Assembly (NCBI GenBank): GCA_902767055.1
Contig: CACXFX010000155.1
Location: 1 to 10,360, forward strand
Source: an uncultured Pseudomonadota bacterium
Lineage (GTDB): Bacteria; Pseudomonadota; Alphaproteobacteria; RF32; CAG-239
Direction of reading: 5' to 3'
Length of the DNA: 10,360 nt
The notes beneath the pieces are model-generated. The model had not been told where the DNA came from. It made no database searches and was given only the letters and a program-made list of their open reading frames with translations. Shown here in pieces: positions 1-7,340 of this stretch. The position numbers were made by a program, and so were the translations under genes. Numbering within the stretch: the stretch's first letter is position 1; each line of letters opens with the position of its first letter.

Positions 1-494
1 AAAACATCGCCCATCACAACAATCTTTTTAACTTTTTTAGCAATGGTATCATGTGTTGCCTTCATATATTTACCTAAATCGGCAAATGGGGCATTAAGCA
101 AAATAAAGATATTTTTTTCTTTAACCGTTTTAATGTACTCTTGCAAAAAAATTGTACCGCTTCTGTGAACGGTCATACCCGTCTGCTCAAAAATTTTTGA
201 AAACTCGGTTTCGACATAATTGTTTTCTACTTGTTCATCAATCATATCATAATCACCGCCCGGAACGGTTCTTGCAAACGGATAGCCTAAACTTGAAAGT
301 GCACCTTTGGCATACATTGCGCGTCTTCTTCTGACCTCATAAGTACCGAGCTCGGTAATGATACCGCGTAAATTGATTAAGTTTCTGTCGGATAAATAAG
401 CCAAAACAACCAACGATGCCAAATCATCAGGATAATTGTTGATATCCGTAAAAACGAGTACTTCAGGAATTTTTCTTTCTTTTTTCTTTGCCAT
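1..494 (-). CDS. Nucleoside hydrolase-like protein (IUNH superfamily), 3' end missing
   Basis: I translated this reading frame by hand. It is open from an ATG at 494 to the left edge (164 codons). The N-terminus has a short lysine-rich start, then a strand ending in TDINNYPDDLASL (about residues 16-28). This matches the DxDPGxDDAxAL calcium/ribose-binding motif of inosine/uridine-preferring nucleoside hydrolases. Residues 128-164 (IFILLNAPFADLGKYM, then KKIVVMGD) match the family's 'ILAxGPLTNLA...RIVVMGG' segment. Enzymes of this family hydrolyse the N-glycosidic bond of nucleosides. By eye alignment the Asp pair D23-D24 and D17 are present, but the usual second Asp of DxDPG is Asn19, so substrate or activity may differ. 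A Shine-Dalgarno-like AAGGAT lies about 10 nt before the ATG. The gene follows gatB by 20 nt on the same strand and is probably co-transcribed. The C-terminal half, including the later metal-binding Asp, lies outside the window. The superfamily call is fairly safe; the substrate is unknown. Confidence 0.72.
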   Translation of the reverse strand, partial: MAKKKERKIPEVLVFTDINNYPDDLASLVVLAYLSDRNLINLRGIITELGTYEVRRRRAMYAKGALSSLGYPFARTVPGGDYDMIDEQVENNYVETEFSKIFEQTGMTVHRSGTIFLQEYIKTVKEKNIFILLNAPFADLGKYMKATHDTIAKKVKKIVVMGDV

Positions 495-514
495 GATATT
501 TTATCCTTATAAAA

Positions 515-1969
515 TCATCCAAGTTTCTTTTTTAACAATTCATTGACAAGTGAGGGGTTTGCAGCACCTTTAGAGGCTTTCATCGTTTGCCCGACAAACC
601 AACCGAAAAGATTTGTTTTTCCATCCAGATAAGCTTTCAAATTATCCGGATTCGAAGCCAAAACCTCGTCGACGATTTTTTCGATTGCCGATGTGTCTGT
701 GACTTGTTTTAAGCCTTTTTCTTCAACGATTTTGGACGGACTTTGCCTTGTTTTCCACATCATGACAAACACATCTTTGGCGATTTTACCGCTGATGACA
801 CCCCTTGAAATTAAATCAACAAGTTCGCCAATCATTTGAGGTGTCACAGGCGATTGATCCAAGCTCAACTTATTGGCATTTAAGTTTGCAAAAAAATCTC
901 CCAAAATCCAATTGGCTACTTTTTTACCGTCATGGCCTGTCGCTGCCTGTTCAAAGAAATCTGCCGTTTCTTTTGATTCTGTTAAAATTTCAGCATCATA
1001 AGGGGTTAAACCGAATTGTTTGATAAAACGTTCTTTTTTAGCATCAGGCAATTCAACCATTTCTTTTTTGATGTTTTCAATATATTCATCATCAAGCAAA
1101 AGCGGCGGCAAATCCGGCTCGGGAAAATAGCGGTAATCGTCGGCATATTCTTTTAGGCGCAAAAATTTAGTCTGACCTGTGGATTGGTCAAATTGACGCG
1201 TTTGCTGTTCAATTGTTCCGCCCTGTTCATAAATTTCGATTTGGCGTTTGGCCTCATTTTCAATTGCCTGCATTGCAAACTTGACCGAATTAACATTTTT
1301 AATTTCGGCCCGTTCGCGCATACCCTGCTCACCTTTCAATCTGACTGAAACACTTGCATCACAGCGCATTGAACCTTCATCCATATTGCCGTCACAAGTG
1401 CCTAAATATCTGACGATTGAACGCAATTTTTTCAAAAAAGCACCGGCTTCATCGGGTGATCTGAAATCAGGCTCGGTCACAATTTCCATCAAACCAACCC
1501 CTGCCCTGTTAAAATCAATATAACTTTTTTTAGGATTCAAATCATGGATTGATTTTGCGGCATCCTGTTCGATATGAATACGGGTGATACCTATATTTTT
1601 GGATTTCCCGTCAGGCAAATCAATTTTGACACAGCCTTTACCGACAATTGGATATTCATATTGCGTGATTTGATAACCGTTCGGTTGATCGGCATAAAAA
1701 TAGTTTTTGCGCGAAAAAACGGAATATTTATTGATTTGGGCATTCAATCCCAATCCTGTTTTGACGGCCTGATGCACACATTCTTTATTTAAAACAGGAA
1801 GCATCCCCGGCATACCGGCATCAATAAAAGATACGTTTTCGTTGGCATCATCACCGAACGCTGTTGAAGCGCCGGAAAAAATCTTTGATTTTGAAATAAT
1901 TTGGCAATGAATTTCAAGGCCGCAAACAATTTCCCACTCATTTTGAGCTGTTTTAATTGTATATGTCAT
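515..1969 (-). CDS. gatB: Aspartyl/glutamyl-tRNA(Asn/Gln) amidotransferase subunit B
   Basis: 484 aa, the usual GatB length. GatB is the tRNA-binding and kinase subunit of the cytoplasmic GatCAB complex. It activates the side chain of Glu-tRNA(Gln) or Asp-tRNA(Asn) with ATP, and ammonia from GatA then completes amidation. Visible hallmarks are GLEIH at residues 17-21, the RKNYFYADQPNGYQITQY block at about 87-104, the signature DFNRAGVGLMEIVTEPD at about 152-168, and a C-terminal YqeY-like helical domain ending in NLFGWFVGQTMKASKGAANP. The signature carries Gly where many GatBs have Pro or Ala (GVGLMEI), a small change unlikely to matter. The gene starts 3 nt after the gatA stop. Its Shine-Dalgarno AAGGAAG (1976-1982) lies just inside the gatA 3' end, which supports translational coupling and this start. 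Confidence 0.97.
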   Translation of the reverse strand: MTYTIKTAQNEWEIVCGLEIHCQIISKSKIFSGASTAFGDDANENVSFIDAGMPGMLPVLNKECVHQAVKTGLGLNAQINKYSVFSRKNYFYADQPNGYQITQYEYPIVGKGCVKIDLPDGKSKNIGITRIHIEQDAAKSIHDLNPKKSYIDFNRAGVGLMEIVTEPDFRSPDEAGAFLKKLRSIVRYLGTCDGNMDEGSMRCDASVSVRLKGEQGMRERAEIKNVNSVKFAMQAIENEAKRQIEIYEQGGTIEQQTRQFDQSTGQTKFLRLKEYADDYRYFPEPDLPPLLLDDEYIENIKKEMVELPDAKKERFIKQFGLTPYDAEILTESKETADFFEQAATGHDGKKVANWILGDFFANLNANKLSLDQSPVTPQMIGELVDLISRGVISGKIAKDVFVMMWKTRQSPSKIVEEKGLKQVTDTSAIEKIVDEVLASNPDNLKAYLDGKTNLFGWFVGQTMKASKGAANPSLVNELLKKKLG

Positions 1970-1972
1970 CTT

Positions 1973-3427
1973 TTACTTCCTTACAAAACCAACATCTTGC
2001 TCTAAGCCATAAGCCGCCTTAAAAATCGTTTCTTCATCAAAGGCCTTACCAATCAGCTGAAAACCAAGCGGTAAACCGTTATGGTCCAAACCGACCGGCA
2101 GTGACAAAGCCGGTAAACCGGCCAAATTGACCGAAACGGTAAATACGTCATTTAAGTACATATTAATCGGGTTTTGTTTCATGCTTTCATCACCGATTTT
2201 AAACGCTGAAACAGGCGATGTCGGCGTTAAAATCACATCGCATTTTTTAAAAGCTTCTTCAAAATCATTTTTAATTAAGCGTCGCACTTTTTGCGCTTTA
2301 AGATAATAAGCATCGAAATAACCGGCTGACAAAACATATGTCCCAATCATAATACGACGTTTAACTTCAGGTCCGAAACCTTCGGTTCTCGTATTGATAT
2401 ACAAATCATCCAATTTTTCACCGTTCACACGTAACCCGTAACGAATACCATCATACCTTGCCAAATTGGAAGATGCTTCAGCAGGCGCGATAATATAATA
2501 AACAGGCAAAGCATATTTTGTGTGCGGCAAAGATATTTCAACAATTTCAGCACCGCGTGCTTTTAAAATATCAGCGGCCTTATCCCATAAAGATGAAATT
2601 TCTTTATTCAAACCTTCCGGCCGATATTCTCTCGGGATACCGACTTTCAGTCCTTTAATATCTTGCCCCAACACTTTTGCAAAATGCGGAACTTCGATAT
2701 TCGTCGAAGTTGAATCTTTTTGATCATAACCAGCCATAACTTCAAGCATCAAAGCCGCATCCGTGACATCTTTTGTCATCGGGCCCGCCTGGTCCAATGA
2801 CGAAGCAAAAGCCATAATCCCCCATCTTGAACAACGCCCGTAAGTCGGTTTGATACCGACAATACCGCAAAAAGCTGCCGGCTGACGAATGGAGCCGCCC
2901 GTATCCGTGCCCGTCGCAGCGGCACACATGTCGGCTGCTACGGCGGCGGCCGAACCGCCTGATGAGCCGCCTGCAACTAAGGGTTCATCTTTAGACCACG
3001 GATTAATCACCGGGCCGTAAAAACTTGTTTCATTGCTTCCGCCCATGGCAAATTCATCCATATTGAGTTTGCCCAAAAAAACGGCACCGGCATTTAATAA
3101 ATTTTGTGTCACAGTCGATTCATAACACGGCACAAAATCGTCTAAAATATGCGAGCAAGCCGTTGAGCGTATGCTTTTGGTGCAAAACAAATCTTTAATA
3201 CCGACAGGGATACCTTCTAAAGCATGGTTCGTCCCCGTTTGATAATGTTTATCGGCAATTTTAGCAGCTTTTAAGGCAATTTCCGGCGTTTCTAAAACAT
3301 AAGCATTCAGCTCTCGTTTATTTTGCATATTTTTCAAATAAGCATTTGTCAATTCAACAGCACTGAAATCTTTATTTTTAAGCCCGCTTAAAGTTTGAGC
3401 AATCGTTAATTTTGTTAAATCCGTCAT
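1973..3427 (-). CDS. gatA: Aspartyl/glutamyl-tRNA(Asn/Gln) amidotransferase subunit A
   Basis: 484 aa, full length for GatA, the glutaminase subunit of GatCAB. It frees ammonia from glutamine and channels it to GatB. It belongs to the amidase-signature family. The Ser-cisSer-Lys triad can be placed at K78 ([11 protein letters not shown]), S155 ([13 protein letters not shown]) and S179 ([12 protein letters not shown]); the 24-residue spacing between the two serines matches the family. The substrate-pocket block [13 protein letters not shown] follows at 191-203. It starts 5 nt after gatC, with a GGAG ribosome binding site at the gatC stop. No defects seen. Confidence 0.97.
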   Translation of the reverse strand: MTDLTKLTIAQTLSGLKNKDFSAVELTNAYLKNMQNKRELNAYVLETPEIALKAAKIADKHYQTGTNHALEGIPVGIKDLFCTKSIRSTACSHILDDFVPCYESTVTQNLLNAGAVFLGKLNMDEFAMGGSNETSFYGPVINPWSKDEPLVAGGSSGGSAAAVAADMCAAATGTDTGGSIRQPAAFCGIVGIKPTYGRCSRWGIMAFASSLDQAGPMTKDVTDAALMLEVMAGYDQKDSTSTNIEVPHFAKVLGQDIKGLKVGIPREYRPEGLNKEISSLWDKAADILKARGAEIVEISLPHTKYALPVYYIIAPAEASSNLARYDGIRYGLRVNGEKLDDLYINTRTEGFGPEVKRRIMIGTYVLSAGYFDAYYLKAQKVRRLIKNDFEEAFKKCDVILTPTSPVSAFKIGDESMKQNPINMYLNDVFTVSVNLAGLPALSLPVGLDHNGLPLGFQLIGKAFDEETIFKAAYGLEQDVGFVRK

Positions 3428-3432
3428 AGCCT

Positions 3433-3720
3433 TTACTCCACAACTTTCGGTACGGCAAAATAGCCGAATTCCTGCATCGGCGCATTTTTTAAGATTTCAT
3501 CTTTAATATGCCCGTCGGTGACTTCATCGGCACGTGCTTTAACAAAGCCCTCATGAACCGAAACCAAAGGCTCGACATTTGAAGTGTCAACCTCGCTTAA
3601 TTGCTCAACCCAATTTAAAATCTTGTTAAATTCTTCTTTTGTTGATTCAAGCTTGGAATCTTCTATTTTAAGGCGGGCTAAAAATGCCACCTGTTTGACC
3701 ATATTATTATCTATCGCCAT
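3433..3720 (-). CDS. gatC: Aspartyl/glutamyl-tRNA(Asn/Gln) amidotransferase subunit C
   Basis: 95 aa, normal for GatC, the small belt-like subunit that wraps around and stabilises the GatA-GatB interface. Typical features are the N-terminal helix [14 protein letters not shown], the helix [21 protein letters not shown] (split here by family consensus 'L..ve.L.evDt..vePl'), and the C-terminal AP...[11 protein letters not shown] that docks on GatA. It is the first gene of the gatC-gatA-gatB-hydrolase cluster. A GAGG ribosome binding site lies about 6 nt before the ATG. No convincing minus-strand promoter could be picked in the AT-rich stretch upstream (3721-3846), although one is expected there. 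Confidence 0.95.
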   Translation of the reverse strand: MAIDNNMVKQVAFLARLKIEDSKLESTKEEFNKILNWVEQLSEVDTSNVEPLVSVHEGFVKARADEVTDGHIKDEILKNAPMQEFGYFAVPKVVE

Positions 3721-3812
3721 TTCAGCCTCGTTATTTTTCTCATTTTATTGATTTTATTTATCAATAACTTTCTTCAAATGCAAGCAAAATTTGAAAAAAA
3801 ACCAATTTTTAT

Positions 3813-3841
3813 TTGACAAAGGCCATAAATTATGCCATTAT
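3813..3841 (+). promoter_or_regulatory. Probable sigma70-type promoter of the structured RNA
   Basis: A perfect TTGACA (-35) at 3813-3818 is followed after 17 nt by CATTAT (3836-3841, 4 of 6 to TATAAT); an overlapping TATCAT (3839-3844) is the alternative -10. Initiation would fall near 3847-3851, at or just inside the first hairpin of the RNA. It points away from gatC, so 3721-3846 is a divergent control region. Confidence 0.6.
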
Positions 3842-3846
3842 CATAG

Positions 3847-4009
3847 CGTAACCGAATGGTTGCGGTGTTAGACAACACATTTAATCGCATTAACTCCTTT
3901 CTTGAGGAGTTTTCGAAATAAGCGCTCTGGCGACGAATAAGAATAGCTGTGCGATTACAGTTTGTCTAGCTCCTCTTCCGTTTTGATTATTCAAGATGGA
4001 AATTTTTTT
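3847..4009 (+). ncRNA. Putative structured small RNA or attenuating leader, unknown family
   Basis: This gene-free stretch folds well by eye. (1) A 5' hairpin has CGTAACC (3847-3853) pairing with GGTTGCG (3858-3864) around a GAAT loop. (2) A long-range stem joins GTTAGACA (3867-3874) to TGTCTAGC (3963-3970). It continues after an internal loop as TAATCGCA (3882-3889) with TGCGATTA (3950-3957). (3) Inside it, an 8-bp hairpin has AACTCCTT (3892-3899) with GAGGAGTT (3904-3911). (4) A small arm has TTCG/CGAA closing a CGC-TCTG-GCG hairpin (3912-3937). (5) An intrinsic terminator ends it at 3976-4009. With the TTGACA promoter this makes a self-contained unit of about 163 nt. I could not match it to 6S, SRP, tmRNA, RNase P or a riboswitch class I know. 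It ends 26 nt before the next start codon and no second promoter is visible between. It may therefore act as a terminating leader for that gene instead of a free RNA. Confidence 0.55.
3976..4009 (+). terminator. Intrinsic terminator upstream of the secreted-protein gene
   Basis: TTCCGTTTTGA (3976-3986) pairs over all 11 positions, with two G-U wobbles, with TCAAGATGGAA (3991-4001) around a TTAT loop. A7-T run follows (4003-4009). Polarity is plus strand only, since there is no T-tract on the other side. It lies only 15 nt before the ribosome binding site of the next gene, so transcription must read through it or start very close to the gene. Confidence 0.8.
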
Positions 4010-4035
4010 ATTTATTTGAGAAAAAGGATTTTAAA

Positions 4036-4860
4036 ATGAGAAAATATTGGGTTTATATTACTGCTTTATTTATGATTTTAGGACTAAACAATAAAGCTTA
4101 TGCTGAGTGTATATATAGCATTTGTCACACATGGAATCCGGGGGTGGAAAACAATTGCGGACAAGGTTGTACTTACACTTTTGAAAACGGTACGGTTTAT
4201 GTGACAGCTGACGGAAACAATGCCACAATTTCCGAAGGCGCTTTATCTCCGTTATACTATGATGCGATGCCTTCAAATATCTCTAGTGTTATCATAGACG
4301 GAAATTTTGAAACAATAAACACACATGCGTTTGCTGAGTTAGGTACAAATATCTCAGGAAAAAATGGTAAACTCACCCTTGAAAAAGTCGGTTGGAATGC
4401 ATTTGGAAATGGTAGCAATCATTTAACGGGAGAAATTTTGGTATCAGATTCCGTTTCTGTAATGGGACAAGGATATTTGGTAAATGTTACGCTGGATGGA
4501 ACATTGATTATCCCTGAAAATACGAGCTTTTCTGATGGGCCTCTAACGGATATAAAACTTGGTCAAAACGGTAAAATATACTGCGGTGTCGATGATTGTG
4601 AACAACGTTTAATGGATGATTGTAACAATAAGAGTATTTATCAACAAGAATGTATAGATTCACTTAAAAAAATCGTTGAAGCAAATAAGTTGCAAGCCTT
4701 TCCATCTGGATGTCAAGAGATGAAAAGCACAGGTTGTACAAAATGCAAAAACACAAGATTCAGGTTAACGGACGGAAAATGTAACCGCATTATTTATACC
4801 ATTGATGAGGCAAATCAAGCCGCCGGCGACAAAAACCGTGTTTCAATCAGATACCGCTAA
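4036..4860 (+). CDS. Secreted Cys-rich protein with BspA-like leucine-rich repeats and a conserved C-terminal tail
   Basis: 274 aa. The N-terminus is a Sec signal peptide: MRK, a hydrophobic core, then cleavage most likely after AYA at residue 23. The Cys at +2 does not fit a lipobox, so this is not a lipoprotein. Residues about 82-184 hold degenerate BspA-type (LRR_5) repeats, clearest in SSVIIDGNFETINTHAFAEL and in LTLEKVGWNAFGNG. The mature protein has 12 cysteines (25, 30, 41, 45, 183, 188, 196, 206, 226, 234, 237, 249), grouped before and after the repeats. This suggests disulfides in the periplasm or outside the cell. Residues 252-274 form a tail, IYTIDEAN...NRVSIRYR, that recurs in the gene at the right edge. 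The ribosome binding site AAGGA (4024-4028) sits 7 nt before the ATG. The gene stands alone between a terminating RNA and a bidirectional terminator. BspA-like repeats often serve surface binding or adhesion; its real role is unknown. Confidence 0.85.
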   Translation: MRKYWVYITALFMILGLNNKAYAECIYSICHTWNPGVENNCGQGCTYTFENGTVYVTADGNNATISEGALSPLYYDAMPSNISSVIIDGNFETINTHAFAELGTNISGKNGKLTLEKVGWNAFGNGSNHLTGEILVSDSVSVMGQGYLVNVTLDGTLIIPENTSFSDGPLTDIKLGQNGKIYCGVDDCEQRLMDDCNNKSIYQQECIDSLKKIVEANKLQAFPSGCQEMKSTGCTKCKNTRFRLTDGKCNRIIYTIDEANQAAGDKNRVSIRYR

Positions 4861-4866
4861 AAAAAA

Positions 4867-4890
4867 AGAGCCTTCGGGCTCTATTTTTTT
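4867..4890 (+). terminator. Bidirectional intrinsic terminator between the secreted-protein gene and topA
   Basis: AGAGCC (4867-4872), TTCG loop, GGCTCT (4877-4882), then ATTTTTTT on the plus strand. On the minus strand the same stem is followed by the complement of the A-run from 4859, giving a U-tract. It ends both convergent units. The topA stop codon (4881-4883) overlaps the stem, so the last topA codons and the terminator share bases. Confidence 0.9.
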
Positions 4891-7340
4891 GCTTGAATAA
4901 TTTTTAATGCCTCATCAAAGCCCAAATCCGGCTTGCGCTGGTTTGAAGGTATGGCATAATTTGTTTTGCCGCATTTTAAATACAGGCCGTAACGTCCGGT
5001 TGTTAAAACAATATCTTCACCATTTGCGGGATTTTTACCCAAAACGGTCGATTCGGCCTTAGCTTTCGCGCCTTTTAAAATTTCCTCCGCACGTTCTTTT
5101 GTGATATTAAAGACCGTATCCGAGCCCGTCAACGATTTTGATTTTGTGCCCTGCTTAACATAAGGGCCGAATTTGCCGATATTGACTTCAATACCGTCGC
5201 CTAAATCTTTTGGCAAACTGATCAATGTTTGAGCTTGCTCAAAAGTTAATTCTTCAGGCTTAACCGATTTCGGCAGAGCGATTCGTTTCGGTTTTTCCGT
5301 TAAAGCCGTCACATCATCACCCCATTGCACATAATAGCCGTACGGACCTTTTTTCAAATAAACATTCAATGTTTTATAAACACCGAGCAATTTATCCTCC
5401 GGTTTCGGCTCTTTGGGCGCTGATATCTCTTCCTGCTCTTCGTCTTTTGTATCCATTAAAGGTTTTGTATATTTGCATTCAGGATAATTTGAACAGCCCA
5501 AAAATGCACCGAATTTACCAAGTTTGATACTCAAATGCCCTTTACCGCATTCAGGACAAATCCTCGGATCCGAGCCGTCTTCTTTTTTTGGGAAAAGGTG
5601 GTTTGCCAAAACCTCGTCAATCTTTTCAATGACATCACCGACTTTGAGCGGTGCGACAGAATCAATGTTTTTGATAAACTTTGCCCAAAATCCGGTCAAC
5701 AACTTTTTCCAGTCCATTTTGCCGTTTGAAATATCATCTAAAAATTCTTCCATTTGAGCCGTAAAATCGTATTCGACATATTTTTTGAAATAATTTTCCA
5801 AGAAAATTGTCACAATACGCCCCCGATCTTCAGGGATAAAACGCAATTTTTCGACTTTCACATATTTGCGCTCTTGCAAAACGGCAATGATGGAAGCATA
5901 AGTCGACGGCCTTCCGATGCCGAGTTCTTCAAGTTTTTTAACCAAGCTTGCTTCAGTAAATCTCGGCGGCGGAGTCGTCATATGTTGTTCAGGTTTAATC
6001 TCACCTTTATCAACACTTTCGCCTTCATCGACATTTGGCAAAATTTGATTTTCTTCATCATCCTGGTTATCATCTTTGCTTTCCTGATAAAGCTTCAAAA
6101 AGCCGTCAAAAGCGATAACTTGCCCGTTTGCTCTAAGTAAAATCTGATTATCATTTGATGTCGAATCAATCGTGACTTTATCAAAAACAGCCGGCGACAT
6201 CTGGCAAGCAACCGTACGTTTCCATATCAATTCATAAAGTTTATACCCGTCAGAATCGAGCTTTGTTTCCATCTTTTTTGGGGTATTCATAACATCGGAC
6301 GGACGGATGGCCTCGTGTGCTTCTTGCGCGTTTTTGGATTTTGTCTTATAAATCTTTGGTGATGAGGGCAAATAAGGCGCACCGAAATATTTATTGATAG
6401 CTTCACGGCATGCATTTATTGCCTCCACGGATAAATTAACGGCATCGGTACGCATATACGTAATCAAACCGTCTTCATAAAGCTTTTGCGCAATCTGCAT
6501 TGTCTTTTTAGCTGAAAAACGAAGTTTGCGCGCCGCTTCCTGTTGCAAAGTAGAGGTTGTAAACGGCGGTGCCGGATAGCGATTGGCTTTTTTGCGTTCA
6601 ACACTCGAAATCTTAAAATCTTGAGCCTCAATTTTGGCCTTAGCCTCTATTGCCTTTTGCTCATTATTAATGTCAAACTTTTCAAGCTTTTGGCCGTCTA
6701 AAGTCACAAGGTGTGAGGAAATAACGGCCTTTTCTTTGGTGAGCAAATCAACATCAACCGTCCAGTACTCCTCGGCCTTAAAATTTTCAATCTCATTTTC
6801 GCGGTCACAAATCAATCTTAAGGCAACACTTTGTACACGCCCTGCCGATTTTGATCCGGGCAACTTGCGCCACAAAACAGGCGATAAGGTAAAACCGACC
6901 AAATAATCAAGAGCGCGCCGCCCCATGTAGGCTGAAACGAGATTTTCATCAATCTGGCGCGGATTTTTAATCGCTTCGGTGACGGCTGATTTTGTAATTT
7001 CGTGAAAAACGACACGCTCGATTTTTTTACCCGCAATTTTTTTGCGTGCTTTCAGTTCTTCCAAAATGTGCCAAGCAATCGCCTCCCCTTCTCTATCCGG
7101 GTCGGAAGCCAGTATCAGTGTATCTGCATCTTTTAGAGCCGTGATGATATCATTTAAGCGTTTTTTGCCTGAGGAACTGAGTTCCCAAGTCATTTCAAAA
7201 TCTTTATCAGGCGCGACAGACCCGTCTTTTGAGGGCAAATCTCTGATATGTCCGAAGCTTGCCAGAACTTTATAATCCGGACCTAAATATTTATTAATTG
7301 TTTTGGCTTTTGCCGGAGATTCAACCACTACGAGTTTCAT
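4881..7340 (-). CDS. topA: DNA topoisomerase I (type IA)
   Basis: 819 aa. It relaxes negative supercoils by cutting one strand through a 5'-phosphotyrosine link. The Toprim domain starts at once with VVVESPAKAKTI (E7 catalytic/metal), followed by SDPDREGEAIAWH (D80, D82, E84). The active-site tyrosine is Y295 in GLITYMRTD. The core continues through EAHEAIRPSD (about 340-349) and VKKLEELGIGRPSTYASI (about 467-484). An acidic linker lies at about 422-432. After the core come one C4 zinc finger (C595, C598, C616, C622) and three C-terminal repeats of the GPYGYYV / KFGPYVKQG / GRYGLYLKCG type, as in Alphaproteobacteria. The start overlaps the dprA stop by ATGA, with an AAGGAAG ribosome binding site 6 nt upstream. 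It is the last gene of the plsY-dprA-topA unit, closed by the terminator at its stop codon. Confidence 0.98.
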   Translation of the reverse strand: MKLVVVESPAKAKTINKYLGPDYKVLASFGHIRDLPSKDGSVAPDKDFEMTWELSSSGKKRLNDIITALKDADTLILASDPDREGEAIAWHILEELKARKKIAGKKIERVVFHEITKSAVTEAIKNPRQIDENLVSAYMGRRALDYLVGFTLSPVLWRKLPGSKSAGRVQSVALRLICDRENEIENFKAEEYWTVDVDLLTKEKAVISSHLVTLDGQKLEKFDINNEQKAIEAKAKIEAQDFKISSVERKKANRYPAPPFTTSTLQQEAARKLRFSAKKTMQIAQKLYEDGLITYMRTDAVNLSVEAINACREAINKYFGAPYLPSSPKIYKTKSKNAQEAHEAIRPSDVMNTPKKMETKLDSDGYKLYELIWKRTVACQMSPAVFDKVTIDSTSNDNQILLRANGQVIAFDGFLKLYQESKDDNQDDEENQILPNVDEGESVDKGEIKPEQHMTTPPPRFTEASLVKKLEELGIGRPSTYASIIAVLQERKYVKVEKLRFIPEDRGRIVTIFLENYFKKYVEYDFTAQMEEFLDDISNGKMDWKKLLTGFWAKFIKNIDSVAPLKVGDVIEKIDEVLANHLFPKKEDGSDPRICPECGKGHLSIKLGKFGAFLGCSNYPECKYTKPLMDTKDEEQEEISAPKEPKPEDKLLGVYKTLNVYLKKGPYGYYVQWGDDVTALTEKPKRIALPKSVKPEELTFEQAQTLISLPKDLGDGIEVNIGKFGPYVKQGTKSKSLTGSDTVFNITKERAEEILKGAKAKAESTVLGKNPANGEDIVLTTGRYGLYLKCGKTNYAIPSNQRKPDLGFDEALKIIQAKK

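Noticed and set aside
152..334. 60-codon plus-strand open frame near the left edge
   Set aside because: It is antisense to the nucleoside hydrolase-like frame, whose translation shows clear family motifs; no independent support.
3847..4009. Calling the structured RNA 6S, SRP, tmRNA or RNase P RNA
   Set aside because: The conserved SRP apical loop, the tmRNA acceptor/tag and RNase P core elements are not seen. The branched fold does not look like the single long bulged hairpin of 6S RNA. A covariance-model search would be needed to assign a family.
4036..4110. Lipoprotein signal on the secreted LRR protein
   Set aside because: The Cys near the cleavage site is at +2 after AYA-E and the preceding residues do not form an L-[AS]-[GA]-C lipobox; signal peptidase I cleavage after AYA fits better.
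4840..4860. The ending VSIRYR as an outer-membrane beta-signal
   Set aside because: Hydrophobic and polar residues alternate, but the terminal residue is Arg instead of Phe or another aromatic, and the protein shows no beta-barrel pattern.
5754..6140. 128-codon plus-strand open frame opposite topA
   Set aside because: It lies wholly antisense to the well-conserved topA core, has no ribosome binding site or recognisable motif, and its composition is what the complement of topA codons gives.
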